Shown here one piece after another: positions 34,921-48,408 of a stretch of DNA of 64,000 nucleotides. Made by a program: the position numbers and the translations under genes. The notes under the pieces were generated by a model that was given only the letters and a program-made list of their open reading frames with translations, was not told where the DNA came from and did not search any database. Positions within the stretch are counted from its first letter, which is position 1; every line of letters starts with the position of its first letter. Source of the DNA: Struthidea cinerea (lineage: Eukaryota > Chordata > Aves > Passeriformes > Corcoracidae); NCBI GenBank assembly GCA_013397865.1, contig VZTI01001766.1, positions 841,839 to 905,838 of the forward strand, read 5' to 3'.

Positions 34921-35892
34921 CTGGGAGAAATGCAGAATGGGTGCATAACTTTGTGAAGCACGAAAGGATCTGGGTTCAGGTGATGCTGTTCCCATCTCTG
35001 CCGTAGAGCTGCAATATAATCAACAGTTCAAAGGTGTCAGGATCTGTAGTGAGATTAAAGGCCAGGAGCAGCACATACAGCTTGTAAAAAAGAGAAAAAA
35101 CAGACAAAGCTGCTTCCTATCACCTGTTGGATCTGGTAGCTTTACAGCCCTGTTTTCTGTACAATTTTAGCTCACAAGAGCAATTTAATAATTTATTCTG
35201 GGTCTGATATCCAAATCTGGAGATCCTATAAACAGCCTCTCTGACTGTTTCAGAAGGAGCAGCACTGGAGGGCTGGATACCCTTCAGACTGGGCACCCAT
35301 CATTACAGAGGCTGGTATTTAAAAAATCAGACACCAAGAATTTTCAGTCTTGATCAACACCCAACAGACTCCTTTGTTTGAATCTTTAATTCCACCATTA
35401 GGCACAAAAGTCTGTTCAAATAACGTGGGTTTGGACATTCCGCCTTTTGCCTGCTTTAAATTATCTTTATAAATCACCCAAAGAGTCACTGTCTGAGAGT
35501 AACCTGACTGACACCAGCCTGGACGTAGCACCTACCCCTCTGCAGGTACCACCTGCACAGGTTTGTTCTGTGCTACTCAACTGACCATCTGTCAAATACC
35601 CTTCCCTAACAGTACATTAAATATCAATATGAAGAACACAAACTATCTCGCTTCTCTGCATTCTCGGTATCTGAAGTTGTGCTGATTTATTCCGGAGGAG
35701 GCAATGCTCCTTGGAGAGCAAGAGCATGGATACAGGGTGTGGCACAGCTGGATGACCCCAGCCTGCAGAGGCAGAGTGGCATTAAGGTATATTTTGTTAA
35801 GTTTTCCCCCTAGGACGTTCTCTTTGCTGGGCAAGGCTAGTGAGTGACAGCCTTATGTAGACACAAATTTAATTGATGATTTGGATACTTAC

Positions 35893-35944
35893 AGTCCTGG
35901 CACAGATGCTTCTTTCTCTGTTGTTTAGTCCAAATAAAGCAAAT
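35893..35944 (-). CDS. Candidate coding exon C of a minus-strand chain
   Basis: 52 nt with a very good acceptor (cctttccttcttcctttag) and an ACT|gtaagta donor. Read with the split Arg codon from exon B (AG|A), it encodes about FALFGLNNRERSICART and ends in phase 0. Another frame (phase 0 to 1) is open as well. Confidence 0.3.
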
Positions 35945-36167
35945 CTAAAGGAAGAAGGAAAGGCAGGAATATTCGGTTGCAATGGGAAGCAGAGTCTACT
36001 GCGCTGAGATTATTGCCCCAGGCATGGCTGGAACAGATTCACTCCTGCAGTGTCCTGCCACACTGAGTCTCTCCTGCACCCCCAGGCCACCCCCTTTTCA
36101 TCCTGCCCCCCTGAATATGTGCCACCAAGCCCTGCCAGACGTGACTTAGCAAATGGCCACGAGTGAC

Positions 36168-36331
36168 CCACGGCCCCCAGGGCCCAGAGGGGTCGGTGAC
36201 ACTTGGGCACAAAGTTCTGGGTGGCTGTGGCCAGTGCCACGTGGGCCCCAAGACCCAGAGGGGTCAGTGACACTTGGGCACAAAGTTCTGGGTGGCTGTG
36301 GCCAGTGCCACGTGGGCCCCAGGACCCAGAG
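36168..36331 (+). repeat. Minisatellite, 71-bp unit, about 2.3 copies
   Basis: The unit contains gaggggtcagtgacacttgg and gggtggctgtggccagtgcc. Copy 2 starts 71 bp after copy 1 with only about two differences, and a partial third copy follows. The near identity of the copies means the duplication is recent or homogenised. It is GC-rich, and because 71 is not a multiple of 3 the open frame shifts between copies, so the repeating ORFs here are artefacts of the tandem array. Confidence 0.93.
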
Positions 36332-37867
36332 CTGCCCCTGGGTCTTTGGCTGAGTTCACAGCTCAGCAGGGAGTGGTGGCTCCAGCTTCTCCCACCCACA
36401 GCACTCCAAGGGCCACAGCCCGTCACTGCTGTCAGCTGCCAGGCACAATTCCATCTCTTCTGCAGAAGCTAATCTCTTCACAGCAGCGTTTATACATAAA
36501 TTAATGAAAGATCAGAATATAAAGATGTTCATTTTTGATTAGTTGCCCATTTACAGGAACTTCAGTTAAAACTGTTTAGTTTTATCATCACTAGACAAAA
36601 TAAGCATGACAGGGTATTTTAGCCTCTGGATTACGTAGATAACACACAGAAATGTCATTTACATTTTCATTCTTTTCACAGAGCAACAAACCCATGCTTG
36701 CAAGCAAATTAAAATTCAGAACTTAATTGGATTTTTATATTCTCTTTAAACAGGTAATATTGTTTTTCTTCTTTTTATTATTGTATCTGAACACTGGATT
36801 TCATTTTGAGAGTGTGCCACTGAAGGTGAGAGGCCCTCTGTGCTAAATGGTTCATTTAACACCACTAAAATCTACGTTTCTCCAACACGTTTGAGGATTT
36901 AGATTGTTGAATACCAGCATTTCAGTATTGTTAAACAACAGAAAGGCTATGGAAAATTACTTCCTTGGGTGTATGCATGAACATATTTATGTGTGTGTAC
37001 ATCTACACCAACACATGCACGTACATTATTTATCTGCTTGCATGTGCACACACACACTCACACACCCGTTTATAAACACGAGTGTGTGTATCTATCCATG
37101 CAAATGCAGACAAAATGTTCCAATCATTTATCTCTGCGTGCCCCCAATTTGCCATAACTTGACGAGCCATTTGGGAAAAAAACCCGAAACACTTATTTTG
37201 TTTGAGTATTTCTGAAAACTTACTATGGTATGAAAACAATGGAAATAATTCACTATTCCCTTTTTTTTCTTCTTCTTTCTGCTTATCATAAGCTTCACCA
37301 AGGTAGCACTTTCTGATCCTGTATATAAGAGCTGATCTCTGAGGCTGACAGTAAAGCCCAGGTCTCCCATATCCCACTGAGGTGAAATTCTTATTAAAGC
37401 AGAGTTAGAAATATCTGTGAGAAAACTTCATATTTTCATTGAAGAAGATACTGGGAATGGGACTCTGGCAGCAAACAGCATTACTAAGGGTGAACAGAGG
37501 GAAAAGTCACCTTGGTGAGGTCACCTCCAGGTTATATGGTCATTACTTACTCTCTGGGTTGAAGAGGAGCAACACAGCTCCAAGAAATCTGCACTTTGGA
37601 TCTCACAGCACAGCTCTGCTTCGTGACGCTGGAATGGAAGCTTTCACTCCATTGTATGGAGTCATTTGCTTTCAGGAAAAACTCTGGAATAATGAAAATG
37701 CTAGGTGATGAGAACATTTCTTGGCCAGGAGTTCTGGCTGCTCCCCTGAGCGCTCTTGGCACGGTGGGAATCAGGGAGGCCATTCCTGTTGTGTCCCCAG
37801 GCAACAGGGTCCTGCTTTATCCCAGGGTGACGAAAGACTTCGTGCAAATATACATCCTCCCACTCAC
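36332..37867. other. Non-coding stretch
   Basis: AT-rich from 36480 to 36900. A degenerate (CA)/(CACA)n-like region lies at about 37000-37100. I see no supported exon other than the candidate at 37868. Confidence 0.4.
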
Positions 37868-37899
37868 CTAATGAACACTTCATGACCCTGAGGAACTCG
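37868..37899 (-). CDS. Candidate micro-exon B of a minus-strand chain
   Basis: 32 nt between acceptor catgcttccacttcag and donor TAG|gtgagt (all six intronic bases match consensus). In phase 0 it encodes RVPQGHEVFI and leaves AG, which joins exon C to make Arg. It is short and could be chance; its value lies in the phase agreement on both sides. Confidence 0.25.
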
Positions 37900-40800
37900 C
37901 TGAAGTGGAAGCATGATTCAAAACTCCTCAGCGAGCCAAAGGAACAGGCTCACACTGAGCCCAGCTCTTCCTCTGCTCGGGTTACTTCTGGTCAGCACCA
38001 GTCAAACATCACACCCCCACCTGAAAACCTCACCGCTGCAGATCTGTGTGGGGTGAGGCAGGAGCAGAAAGGCACTGCTAACTGAGGGCCTAATTATAAA
38101 GCTGCCAGTACCTTTGGGAAATAACTGACCGCAAATGTCAGCTCTTCAGCAGGGCTGGAGCATTCTTGCTGAAGTATAAAATTCTCGGCACTAAAACTCT
38201 GCACTTCACATTGTATCATTTTCAAGTGCAAGAATTAAAACTGATCGTGCCAGACACTCCTGTATCTTTTGTGTTTTCCCTTCTGAACCCGGTGATGCCA
38301 GTTTTAACACCTGCCACGAGCACATAGGTGTGTAAATTAAAAATGTACTTTGCCTCCTCTGCGTTGACCTTCCTCACAGATTGTTACTGCACTTACATCT
38401 ACCTGAGGCAGAACCTCCACTCATTCAATGCAGCAAATGTATGCACAAATATGCAACAAATCCCGTGCATCATTTGAAGATTTGCCCCTCATTTTGTAAG
38501 TCATGTTTATTACAGATTGCAACATGAGTAAGGACTTGGAATTACTTTTCAAAGTAATTTTCAAAATTTTTTTCAAAGTAATTTTCAAAATAATTTTCAA
38601 AAATTAACCTTTTCCACACAAACAGACACCTAAGTAATAAAGAAGTAATCAAAGAATAAAAGTCCCAGTTTGGTGCTGCTACTTCTTCAGGATTTTGCCT
38701 GGCCAGTTCTCTGCATTCCTCGGGAGTTCAGAATCGAGGATATGAGTCTATCAAAAAGCCATTTTATCCTTATTTCTGCACAGAGTAAAAAAAATATTAA
38801 TTGAATATATAACAGGATAATCTACTCCCACTGGGACACCAAGTCCAGCTTTGTAGTCATCAAAGCTTTGTCTAATTCAAATTACTTTGGCATAACTGTC
38901 AAATTTTGCTCTTCCCTGCTGATTCATCTCAGACGTGGGGCATTTCTCCCTTCTGATTAGCCCGGAGATGGACCTGGGCAGCCTCACTCACACATGGCTC
39001 CAGCACAGCTCTGTGCAAGGTGGGGCAGAACCATGAGCTGCTCTCCCATCCTCCTTGCCAGCCTCACACTCTGCTGAGACATCCAGAGAGCATGGATATG
39101 AAAGAGGCCCGCAGAAACAGTCACAGAGAAAGCAATTTTTCATTTTGAAAGCGTTTTCTAAGCATTTCCCCCTCTCCCTTTTTTTTGTTTTTGCTTTTTA
39201 TTAAAAAATTTTCTGGTATCGCAAAAAGTCAAAGTCCTCTTTAAAGCACAACCTCCTATGAAACTAACAAGTAAAACACAGTTGGCAAGAGAACTTTTCA
39301 TTTGTAACTCCAATGTGCCAGTTGGAAATCCCCAGTGACAATGCTGATCCATGTCACGATTAAAAACCCAAAACCAGTGATGGGTGTTGGGATGCAAAGG
39401 TCCGTTGAAATTAAATAGGAAGTACAGACATACTTCTCTTGCATTCATAGCTTTCCTTGTGCCATTTTTAAAAAAAATAAAGACTTTCTGAGTATACCCA
39501 GTAGCTGTTTCTCTGGCTGTGGTTTAAGCAGTTAAAATCAGCTCTTTTCATTCTGTGCAAGTGGCTGGAGTGGGCTGCAGAGTGCTCAGCACCCCCAAGC
39601 CACATAATTCTACTAGAGCAAGGGGTGCCCATCAGCTTTTGACTAGGCACTTTAGCTAATTGGGTTAATAAGCCTAAGTGAAATCCAAGCTCTCTGCAAA
39701 AGGAAGAGACATTTATCAGCAGCCCTCTGTAGGGCTGGGGGATGGAATTATTTCTGTTTTCCAGGCGACAGGCAGGGCTGGCCAGGGACTTACCTAAAGT
39801 CACACCAAAGTCCGTGGCTCTGGCCAGCCCCTCCTTGCCTTGCAGGGTTGGGGCAGCTCCTAACTCCAGTGCACAGGTAAATGTGGGCTCTGCTAGGAGC
39901 CACTGGCTGTCAACCCTGCAGGGAGCTGTTGCTGATCACTAAAATCCAACTCCCAAAGAGATTCATGGAGGTGCAGAGCTGTGCAGAAAGCAGCTCGTCA
40001 ACAGCTCCAGCAGAGAGGAGAATTCACCGTGAGACTGCAGAGCTAAAACACTTCAAAATGTCAAGGCAAGATGACAACCCACAGGCAGAGAGCTGTCTCT
40101 GCAGAGTCAGGACGTTTCATGGAGAACACATCCCACACAGTTATCCTGGTGGTTTGACTGCAAACACGCTCCCCACTGGCACAGCCAAGGCAGGGCCTGG
40201 GCTCCTGACAGATTTTACACCGGAGGAGCTCGGGCGATCCCCGTGGAGATGCAGGTGTGGGTGGGTGAGCACCCAGGTGCTGCCCAGAAGTGATGTGTGT
40301 TGTAATTCTAAGCTCTGTGGCTCTCTCACAGTGTCTCTAAACCCCTGGGTGCACCTGCTCTGGAAGAAACTGCAAAGCTCAGATACACGCATTTAACATA
40401 AATCATGTTTCTGAAGCGTCGTCAGCAATACTTGGGAGAAAAAAAACCACCTCTGTTCCTGATTCTGGAAAAATTTGTGTTGTTGAAATTGTTTCCTTCT
40501 TGAGCATCTAATATTGATGCTTAGGGGAAAAGCAGCAGCAGGGAAAGGGTGCCAAGAAATACCATCTCAAGTCATGGGTCATAATCCCTAGGAAAGAGGA
40601 AGCTGGTGCTATCCTCTTCACTAAAAGGAAAACAGAGGGAAAAAGTTCCTTACTTTCTTTCACTAGCTAAAAACTAATTTTATTTCATTAAATTATACTT
40701 TAAAACAGATGTCAATGGAGCGACCATAAATCTAACTCCTTGAAGACAGACAGTTGAGCAAGGCTGGTTTAAAATCACAGAGGGTTTTTTGCATACAAAT

Positions 40801-43800
40801 GTAATAAAAGACTTCATTCAGCTGTGTGATTTTATAGTTTTAAGGTTACTGTAGTAGCAAGAAGTTGATGCCCTTCATATCATCCCTAGACAAGCCCGGT
40901 ATAGGCCAACACAGCTACACATTCTAGAGTTCCCAAGCAAATGTATTTTGCAAACTTCTTCCCTCCCACCCCACATCACCCAAACCAGAAAATTCTACAC
41001 AATACTCTTAACAACCTCAACACCTCTGGCACTAAACCCCACAGAAATACGCTGCAGGAGACACCAATGCTCCTTGCACTCATAGAAATGTGGCCAGGTA
41101 CCTTTAATGAGCCATTAAAATTTGCCACCTGCCCGCTGCTGTTGCAGGGAGCTGACAACGGCGTGCTGCGACTCCGCTCTCGCTTGCAGAGACCCGTGTG
41201 ACGCCTCGAGGCTAAACCCACTTTAAAACCTTCTGCCTGGTGAATGGATTAATTTGTAGCAAGACCTAAAAATCATGGATTTTCCATACCTTATCTCCAG
41301 TCTAAAATACAAGCTCAATATCTCTAACGCTTCAGAGGCAGGGAATAAAGGCGGAACGCGCCCCGTACGGGGTTTGTGTGCGCTCCTCCTGCCGATCCTG
41401 TTTGTTGTTCCACCACCTCACTGCCCCACGCAGCATCTCAGTGCCAGCACCAGCAGCTCGCTGCAGGGACATCTCCCTAATCAGAGTTACCAAGTCCATC
41501 TTGATTTGGACACGATGCTGCCCACCACTGTGCAGGCTGGGGACCATACGTCGTCCCCCCTGTGCCCCCCAGATGTAGCTCGGTTACAGCTGCTCAGCTC
41601 AGATCGAGTTGTGGAGGAAAACAGAAGGTCACCAGTGGCTTACAGCAAATCTCCTGCTGGTTCTCTGCCAAAACACTGCTGCTTCTCCCCAGAAGAAGTC
41701 CAGCTCTCTGGTAGATTTGCCAGCTTACACCTCTTTTCTTAAAGTGGAGCTCAATAAAGTAGTCACGTACCCACACTGCTCAGAAGCTCAGTGCATTTGC
41801 TGTTGGACCAACTGTAAAACCTTTGCCAGGAAGCAGTGAAAGCCCAAAATTAAGCTGTGAAACACACTATGTCCACATACTGCAATACAGGAATTGACAG
41901 GTAACAATAAATACCCTCACAAGTGTTACAACAACAAGCATAGCCTAAAGGGGAAGAAAGATGTTTTGGTTTTTTTCTTTTCTCTGGACTTCAGAGACAT
42001 AGCCTTGCTTTGAAAATGCTGGTTTAGAATTCATTAAGAAACAAGAGCCAACAATATCAAAATTTCTCCTCTTTCTTCCTGAAAACCCAATCACAAGTAC
42101 AGCATGATTTTGAGGCACAAGAGATTTTGATTTTTCCAGTAATTCTGCTATCTAGTTGTGCTGCTTTAATTAGCTATCAGCAGCACTTAATTTATTTCTA
42201 GTGTATTGTTGCCAGCTTTATACATATCTCTACCAACCAGTGAAAAAAAATCACAAAAGTAGACCTACAAAAATTAATCTTCCTGTTCCCTGTGCAGAGA
42301 TATTAAAATGGTAATTGCATTCTTTATACCTCTAAAACCTGGTTCTCCTTCTAGATACTTATCTGAAAACCCAATGAAATTGTGTGATAGCAATTGTTGA
42401 TGCTACTTACACGTTACTGGAGGTTATTGAGAGCTGATAGTAATCATGGCATTGTAAAATCTTCCCACAGTGAGGCCATAGTTCATCAGCACCTTTGATT
42501 TTTATACTGATGGGTGATTGCCTGGACAAATAAACTCCACTAATCAATTCTTAGCATCATATTACCTGCATTTATCATAGCACAAGAAAAAAAAAATATC
42601 TTGTGATTCCAAAGGAGCTGCACCCAGCTGGCAACAGAGAAATTTCTTAAAACCCCAGACCTTAAACACAGACTGCTTCCCCACGAGCACAGGCCATGTG
42701 GTCAGGTCCTGCTTTACTCCTTGCTGGAATCCCCTTCCCCCCGAAATCCCTTCTGCTCAGAAGCCCACAGACTGCCAGGACGTGGCTGCTCTTGGTTGCT
42801 CGCCCCATGGAAAGATCAGACCCACTGTGAGACTCTGATTTCAGCCTCACGGGGCTTCTCGGAGGAACTCTGTGACGTGAAGTCTGGCAAAACCAGCCTC
42901 CCTCATCGCTGGGGTGTGGGACTTTCACACAAAAAACACTCCTCAGACAGGAAGGGTGGTGGGGTTTTGCCCTTTGGTATCAAGTTATGTGAAGATTTTT
43001 TCCACAGACCCATGCCTAGAAAAGCTAAGCAAGAATTATCAACGGCTTAGCTGGAGGCACCTTCCTCACTTGTGACCCAGGCAAATGGAGGTCTTGTGGA
43101 AATTCAGTATTTTTTATTCCACAGGAAGCAGTATCAAAAAAAGAAAGACGTGAACAGGTTACGCTCTTAAAAACTCCTCTAATATTAGGATTTATTTCAG
43201 TGTTGTTTGGCAACTTCTCACAATAAGCAGTTTCAAATGCCCTAAAGTAATTGCAAAAGAAACCCTATTAAGAGACCCTGATGAGGGAAAACTATTAAAA
43301 TTGAATATACAGTTTGCTCTGATGAATCTCCCTACTCCATTTTTGCAGCAAATAATATAGTTCCATGTTGTTTTTCCCTTTCACCAGAAGTGTGAATTGT
43401 AGTCCTATAAATTCACCCTTACTGTCAATTAAAGTGAATGAACATTGTATGAGTGAATTAGGAAGAGATACAAAACAATTCAATACCAGGGTTAGTTATG
43501 GAGAAGACTTTTTAATGAACATAAATTGATATAATTAAAATAAATTTGCTTGTATGCTCCTGAAGTAGATGCCTTGCAAAACAAACACTGGGCCAAATCT
43601 GTCTTTCCTCAGATTATATGGGAGCTTCCTGCTCTCTGGGATTTCAGAGATTTTTAAGGCTGGAAGATGCAGCCTACTTTGTTAAAGGGAAGCAACAGAA
43701 GAGATAAAAATTCAGCTTTTTGTTAAATTTCGTTTTTCTCCCTAGCATCACCGTCTTTTTACAGAAGGAAAGGAGTAAATAAAAAAGCCTTTCAGCATTG

Positions 43801-43814
43801 TTTATTCTTTATAG
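37900..43814. other. Non-coding stretch
   Basis: No supported exon. It contains an A/T-rich tandem of ttttcaaagtaa-type units at about 38544-38604. The 171-codon frame at 39881-40396 has no splice support, domain or recognisable composition. A minus-strand donor-like TAG|gtaagt lies near 39789 without a good acceptor. Confidence 0.4.
38544..38604 (+). repeat. AT-rich imperfect tandem repeat
   Basis: Several copies of a ttttcaaagtaa / ttttcaaaataa unit in about 60 bp. Confidence 0.8.
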
Positions 43815-43901
43815 GCTGGCAGTCGGTCGCTCCTCTGAGTTCTCGTTCTTGCAAGTTGTGATGCTCATATGTCAAGACCACATTTAAAATCAACATGCAA
43901 G
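43815..43901 (+). ncRNA. Candidate non-coding exon (87 nt)
   Basis: A strong acceptor (tttcagcattgtttattctttatag) opens an 87-nt segment that ends at an AAG|gtgaga donor. The first part keeps three CpGs in a short span (gtcggtcgc, ctcgttc) against a CpG-poor background. All three frames contain a stop, so a UTR or long non-coding RNA exon is the most likely reading if spliced. Confidence 0.33.
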
Positions 43902-44058
43902 GTGAGAAAAGCATCTTTTACTGTTCCAAAATCTCCCTCTCCCTCTTTCTTTGTGTCCCTGGAATAACAGCAATAGGCTAACATCACTTTTGACTGTGGA
44001 AGGATACAAACCATGAGTCATGTGAATTAATCTGACAGCACACCATGCTTTTTCTCAC

Positions 44059-44173
44059 CTTCTCCTGGGCTTGTCCAGGTTCCCAAGCTGAAGCCCCACT
44101 GTCTTTGTCAGGCATATCCTCCAAATCAGCTTCCGTTTCAGGAGTTCTCCTTCACGTGGTGAAATTATTCTGG
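44059..44173 (-). CDS. Candidate first coding exon A of a minus-strand chain
   Basis: A strong acceptor (aaaccctttctctattttccag) opens a 115-nt segment closed by AAG|gtgaga. In the frame ending in phase 0 there is a TGA upstream, then an ATG at 44115-44113 with G at -3, giving MPDKDSGASAWEPGQAQEK. That would make this a 5'-UTR-plus-start exon. The acidic and Gln/Glu-rich composition looks protein-like. One other frame is open throughout, so this is not certain. Confidence 0.28.
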
Positions 44174-47100
44174 CTGGAAAATAGAGAAAGGGTTTTTTGT
44201 GTGTGCAACAGCATCATTGACAATTAGTGCCTTTGGCATCCCCTCTACAGAGAGAGGAATTTCTCTCTGTGGATAAATAGAGAGCTTAGATTTCCAGGGC
44301 TGTCAGCCCTTAACAAACAGTAAATGCATGCACCAGTGTAGAAGGGAATATAAATCACAACAGCAACTTGAAGGTTCTTAATAACACAATGCATGTTTAT
44401 CTCCAGGAAAAGCAGGCCCAGCAGCTAGCAAACACCACGAAATCCCCACACAGCGTGGCATTGTCTGTGGCTCTTGGAAAGGTGAAACATGCTTGAATAG
44501 ATGTCGGTGTTCCTGACACCAGAGACCTGCCTGCTCAGAGAAAGGCAATCGCAGCACACTGTTTCTCCCGAGGCCCTACAAACTATTGTTCCTTATAATT
44601 GCAAGCATAAGATTCAAAAACCTTTTCATTGCCTTGTTGAGTTGGTTCGCAAACTGGCAGCACACTAACCAGTGGCTTAGGCTGCGTGACACCGTATGGA
44701 CTGTCCTTAAATCCCACAGCACACGTCCCTCCACCCCGAGAGGATGATGCCTTTGGTAAAGGCAGAGAGCTGGGAAGCCTGATTCCATGATTTACAGAAC
44801 GCTTTTAGGGCAGGGCAGTTCTGCTCCTTTCAGTGAACACATTTTTCCTTTCCCCCCCCCGCTTCTCCCCTCTGATTTTTCAAGGTTATTATCTCAATGC
44901 TTTTTCCTTGGCACCAATTCCTCTGAACTTGAGTTCACAATGACTCACAGCAGGGAGGCACAGAGAGAGCCACCACCAGAAGCTTTCTCCCTGGAGGAGC
45001 TTCACAATGCTGCCTATTATGCAGCGACTTGAAACGCTGGCTTAATGGCACACATCCCTTAAACATCCCTTTCCCTCGTTTGCTCCCCCCAGGGACCCCA
45101 GGCACGGAGATAGATCTCCACTCTCCCTATCCCACCCTGCCCACTGGAGAGGTGCGTGAAAGTCTGGGGGGCTGCCAATCTCCAGGCTGCAGCCGTGACT
45201 CCCAGCACTGGTGTGTGGAGGGTTGAACTGGTGGGTTCCAAGCCTCAGGTCAGCCTTGTGTTCACCCACCGGGGAAAGCCCTTAGGAAAAATAAAACCAG
45301 CCCATCTTAGCGAGATGTTAAATTCAGGGAGGTTTTCCTCGGTCATACTCATCCCACAGCCTCCAAATTCAGAGATGCAATGCAGTGGAGAAGACACTAC
45401 AGAGGCTTTGGCTGTGCTGCAGTGTGGGCTAAAAGCTTCTCTTCTGAAGCTTGGTGCAAGGACCTCCTCGTAGAAACAAACCCTCCTCAGCAGAAGTTCC
45501 CTCCTGCTGCCGTTTCAGATCGGCCATCCCTCCTTGCCCTCCCACTGAGGAGAGCACAGACACTAGGGACAGACAGCCATGAAATACTGGAAGGAGATCC
45601 ACTCCCCCGGCCTCATTAGTGGTGACAGGAGCACAGACCATCCTGCCTCCATGTAGGCTGCAGCCCTACGAGCTGGAGCACAGAGCAGGCTGCCAGCGAG
45701 ACACAGGGCCATTACCAGCCCCTAGCAAGGCCCCAAACTAACCCACCAGTCACTTAAATCTATCTACTGCTCCTTCTAAATGTCTCTCTTCCAAAACCCA
45801 CGGCAGGTGAAATCCAATACCGTGCACTGAGTCACGAACAGCGATTCGTTGCAAGAAATCTTTCACCTGAATCGTTTGTTAGAAGCTTCTAAGGAAAACA
45901 CTCCGTAATAGAAAGTGTAGGTGAAATGACAAGTTGGACAGATTGCACACAATAAACAAAGCACCTGGGGCTTCAGTGTGCCACAGCTTTGTTTGGGTGA
46001 ACAGGATAATGATGTAAGCCTAGCGGTGGCCCAAGATTACAGGCTGCTACTCAGTTCTTCTATTAAATGCACCGTGTGATGCTGGGCCTTGGCTCCCATC
46101 TTCTTTTTCCCTTGACACATTTGCTTCTGTGTTATTCATTTGCAAGAGAAGGACCTCAGAAGAAGGTCTGCCTTCCTCCACAGATTCTCTGTCTCTGTTC
46201 TGGCCCTAGCACCACAATCCCTCGATGGCGTATGCAGTAATTCTCTTAGGGGAATTACTAGATACAGCTATTACTAATAGCAGTTGTAAGAACAGAAATC
46301 ATTTTGCATTTTACAATCTCGTGGCCCATATAACACTTTGTTGCCATTCAGGCATTAGTCACATTAAGTCCAAGATGATAATGGTGACATTCAGCCCCTG
46401 TGATGAGTAGACAGTAGGGTGCTGGTTGTCTGCTTACAGCAAAAATTGTTATTTACAAGGTACTGTAGAGATGGCAGCACTGCACTATTAAAAGCATATT
46501 AAATTAATTGGATTCAAACAACCAGCCACAAGAACAGAAAGGAGAACAGTGTGGAGCTGCCTTTACAGTTAGCATTGAGAGACAAATCCTCCTCGTGACG
46601 TACAGCACACGCACACAGATGGGGCAGCTCTTTCTCTGGCTTTCTCTGCAACCTTTATGGGAGGAGACAAGTGGAAGTGTAGAAAATGGGGACTTTTCCT
46701 CTCCTACCCTCATCCACTTCAGCAATCTAAGAATAGCACAGATTAGTTTCACCACTTTCCAGTCTGGATTGCTCCCCTGGGGAATAAATGCCTGCAGAAT
46801 GTGTCAGCTGGGAACATACCTTTCCAGACTGACAGGGGAAAGGTGAGATACATCCATGAACACCACGCATCCAGGAGCTCTGAGACAAGTGAGGGCTGGG
46901 GGCATACGAATTAAACACAGAAAGGGTGCAGCAGTTTGGCAAAACTCCAAGTCAAAACACCATAATATTGAAGAACCTATGCAAAAAAAAAACCAAAACC
47001 AACTTCCCAGTGGAGGAAGTCAAGTTCTTATTGTGGAACTTTCTCCTTCATGCCACAGATTCTCTTTTCCTTCAGTGTGATGTGATCACATGGCAGTATG

Positions 47101-48408
47101 AAGCGAAGCTTTCTGCAAAACAACAGAAATGCCAAGCCTGGCTGCCCGGCAGAGCGGAGGAACCTGTGCCCTGGCACAGCACCACCAGCAGTCTGTTGGC
47201 AGCAGGCAGCTGGATTAGGCGTGAACCAAATTAACAGAGGGTGGAGAAAGAATTCACCGCCTTCCCCCAGGGCACGTCCCAAAGGCTTCAGAGCAAAAGG
47301 GACGAGCACAGCCAGCGGCTGCTAAACTGTGCCCTGTCCTGGGCCAGATGCAGAGATATCCCCCAGTCCCAGCCTTCAGATCCCTGGGGCACTGCTGCAG
47401 TATCCTGTCCTGCTGCTGTGCAGAAGGAGAAAGGCTCATTAGGAATTTCTGCCTTCCCTCTGTCAGAGTCTTCTTGAAACTACTACAGCCCTGAGCTGGC
47501 CTGACACTGCTCACGTCTCTTCTGCTCAGCATAATCCCTCAGCTAATTGCTGCATGGGAGAGGCACCTCCTTCCCAGGCATGAGGCAGTGCTTGGAACAT
47601 GAATATTTCATAAATGAATACAGACTTTTCAAAAATTATTAACACATTTCTGCAGTCCGTGTTCGAGGATTGCTGTAAAATAAGGCAGAGCTGTGCTTTC
47701 AGGGTCTCGCTTTCCACTCTCAGACTGATCCTGACAGTATTTAAAACATGCAGCTACAGGCTCATTGTGCAGTATTAATACAACAGATCTCAAGGATATT
47801 TATCGACTGCTGCTGCTAAGAAGCATTCTGAAATGCTTCCTTGACTCCCATTAGATCCTACACTAAGGTAACGTTTCCCAGGAGTTTATTTGTATTTCAG
47901 AGAAGAGTACACTGACCATGTTCGCTCTTTCCAATATTTCTTACAGACACAAGGGATTATTTACCCACGCTTGCATGCAAATATCTCATCTAATTCATTT
48001 TGTCTTTTAAAATGCTGGTTAAATAAAGCTTTTCAGGGAAATAGAGTCTGTTCCAATTTATCTTAGTTGCAACTAGGACTATAAATCTCTTCAGTTTCCT
48101 TTATTGATCTTAGACAAAATTACAAATATAAATTACAGCTGCTGCAAATTAAATGTTCTAATGACTGTGTTTGAAAGCAAATGCAGTGGCATCAATAACA
48201 CATTAGATAAGACACTGTGAGAATAGCATAAAGCCACCAACCCCCTTTTGCTGAAAGCAAAAGGATTTCTGTGGAAACTCACAGCCAGGGGCTCCCTTCT
48301 CCCACAGCCACGTTCTCCTATCCCTGATTAATATATAAAATTAGCTACACCAGGTCTACAAGGCTTGCAGATGGTTTGATGCAGCCATCAAGAAACCTCA
48401 TCAATTGG
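44174..48408. other. Non-coding stretch
   Basis: No supported gene. A C-run lies near 44853-44861. GC-richer patches at 45000-45700 and 47090-47480 carry overlapping chance frames. A plus-strand AAG|gtgaga donor-like site near 46845 has no clear exon. Confidence 0.4.

Noticed and set aside
36153..36504. Repeating plus-strand frames with a recurring WVAVASATWAP motif
   Set aside because: They are translations of the 71-bp minisatellite, whose unit is not a multiple of three, so the frame changes between copies.
39881..40396. 171-codon plus-strand frame
   Set aside because: No recognisable features, and composition is as expected from GC-richer non-coding DNA.
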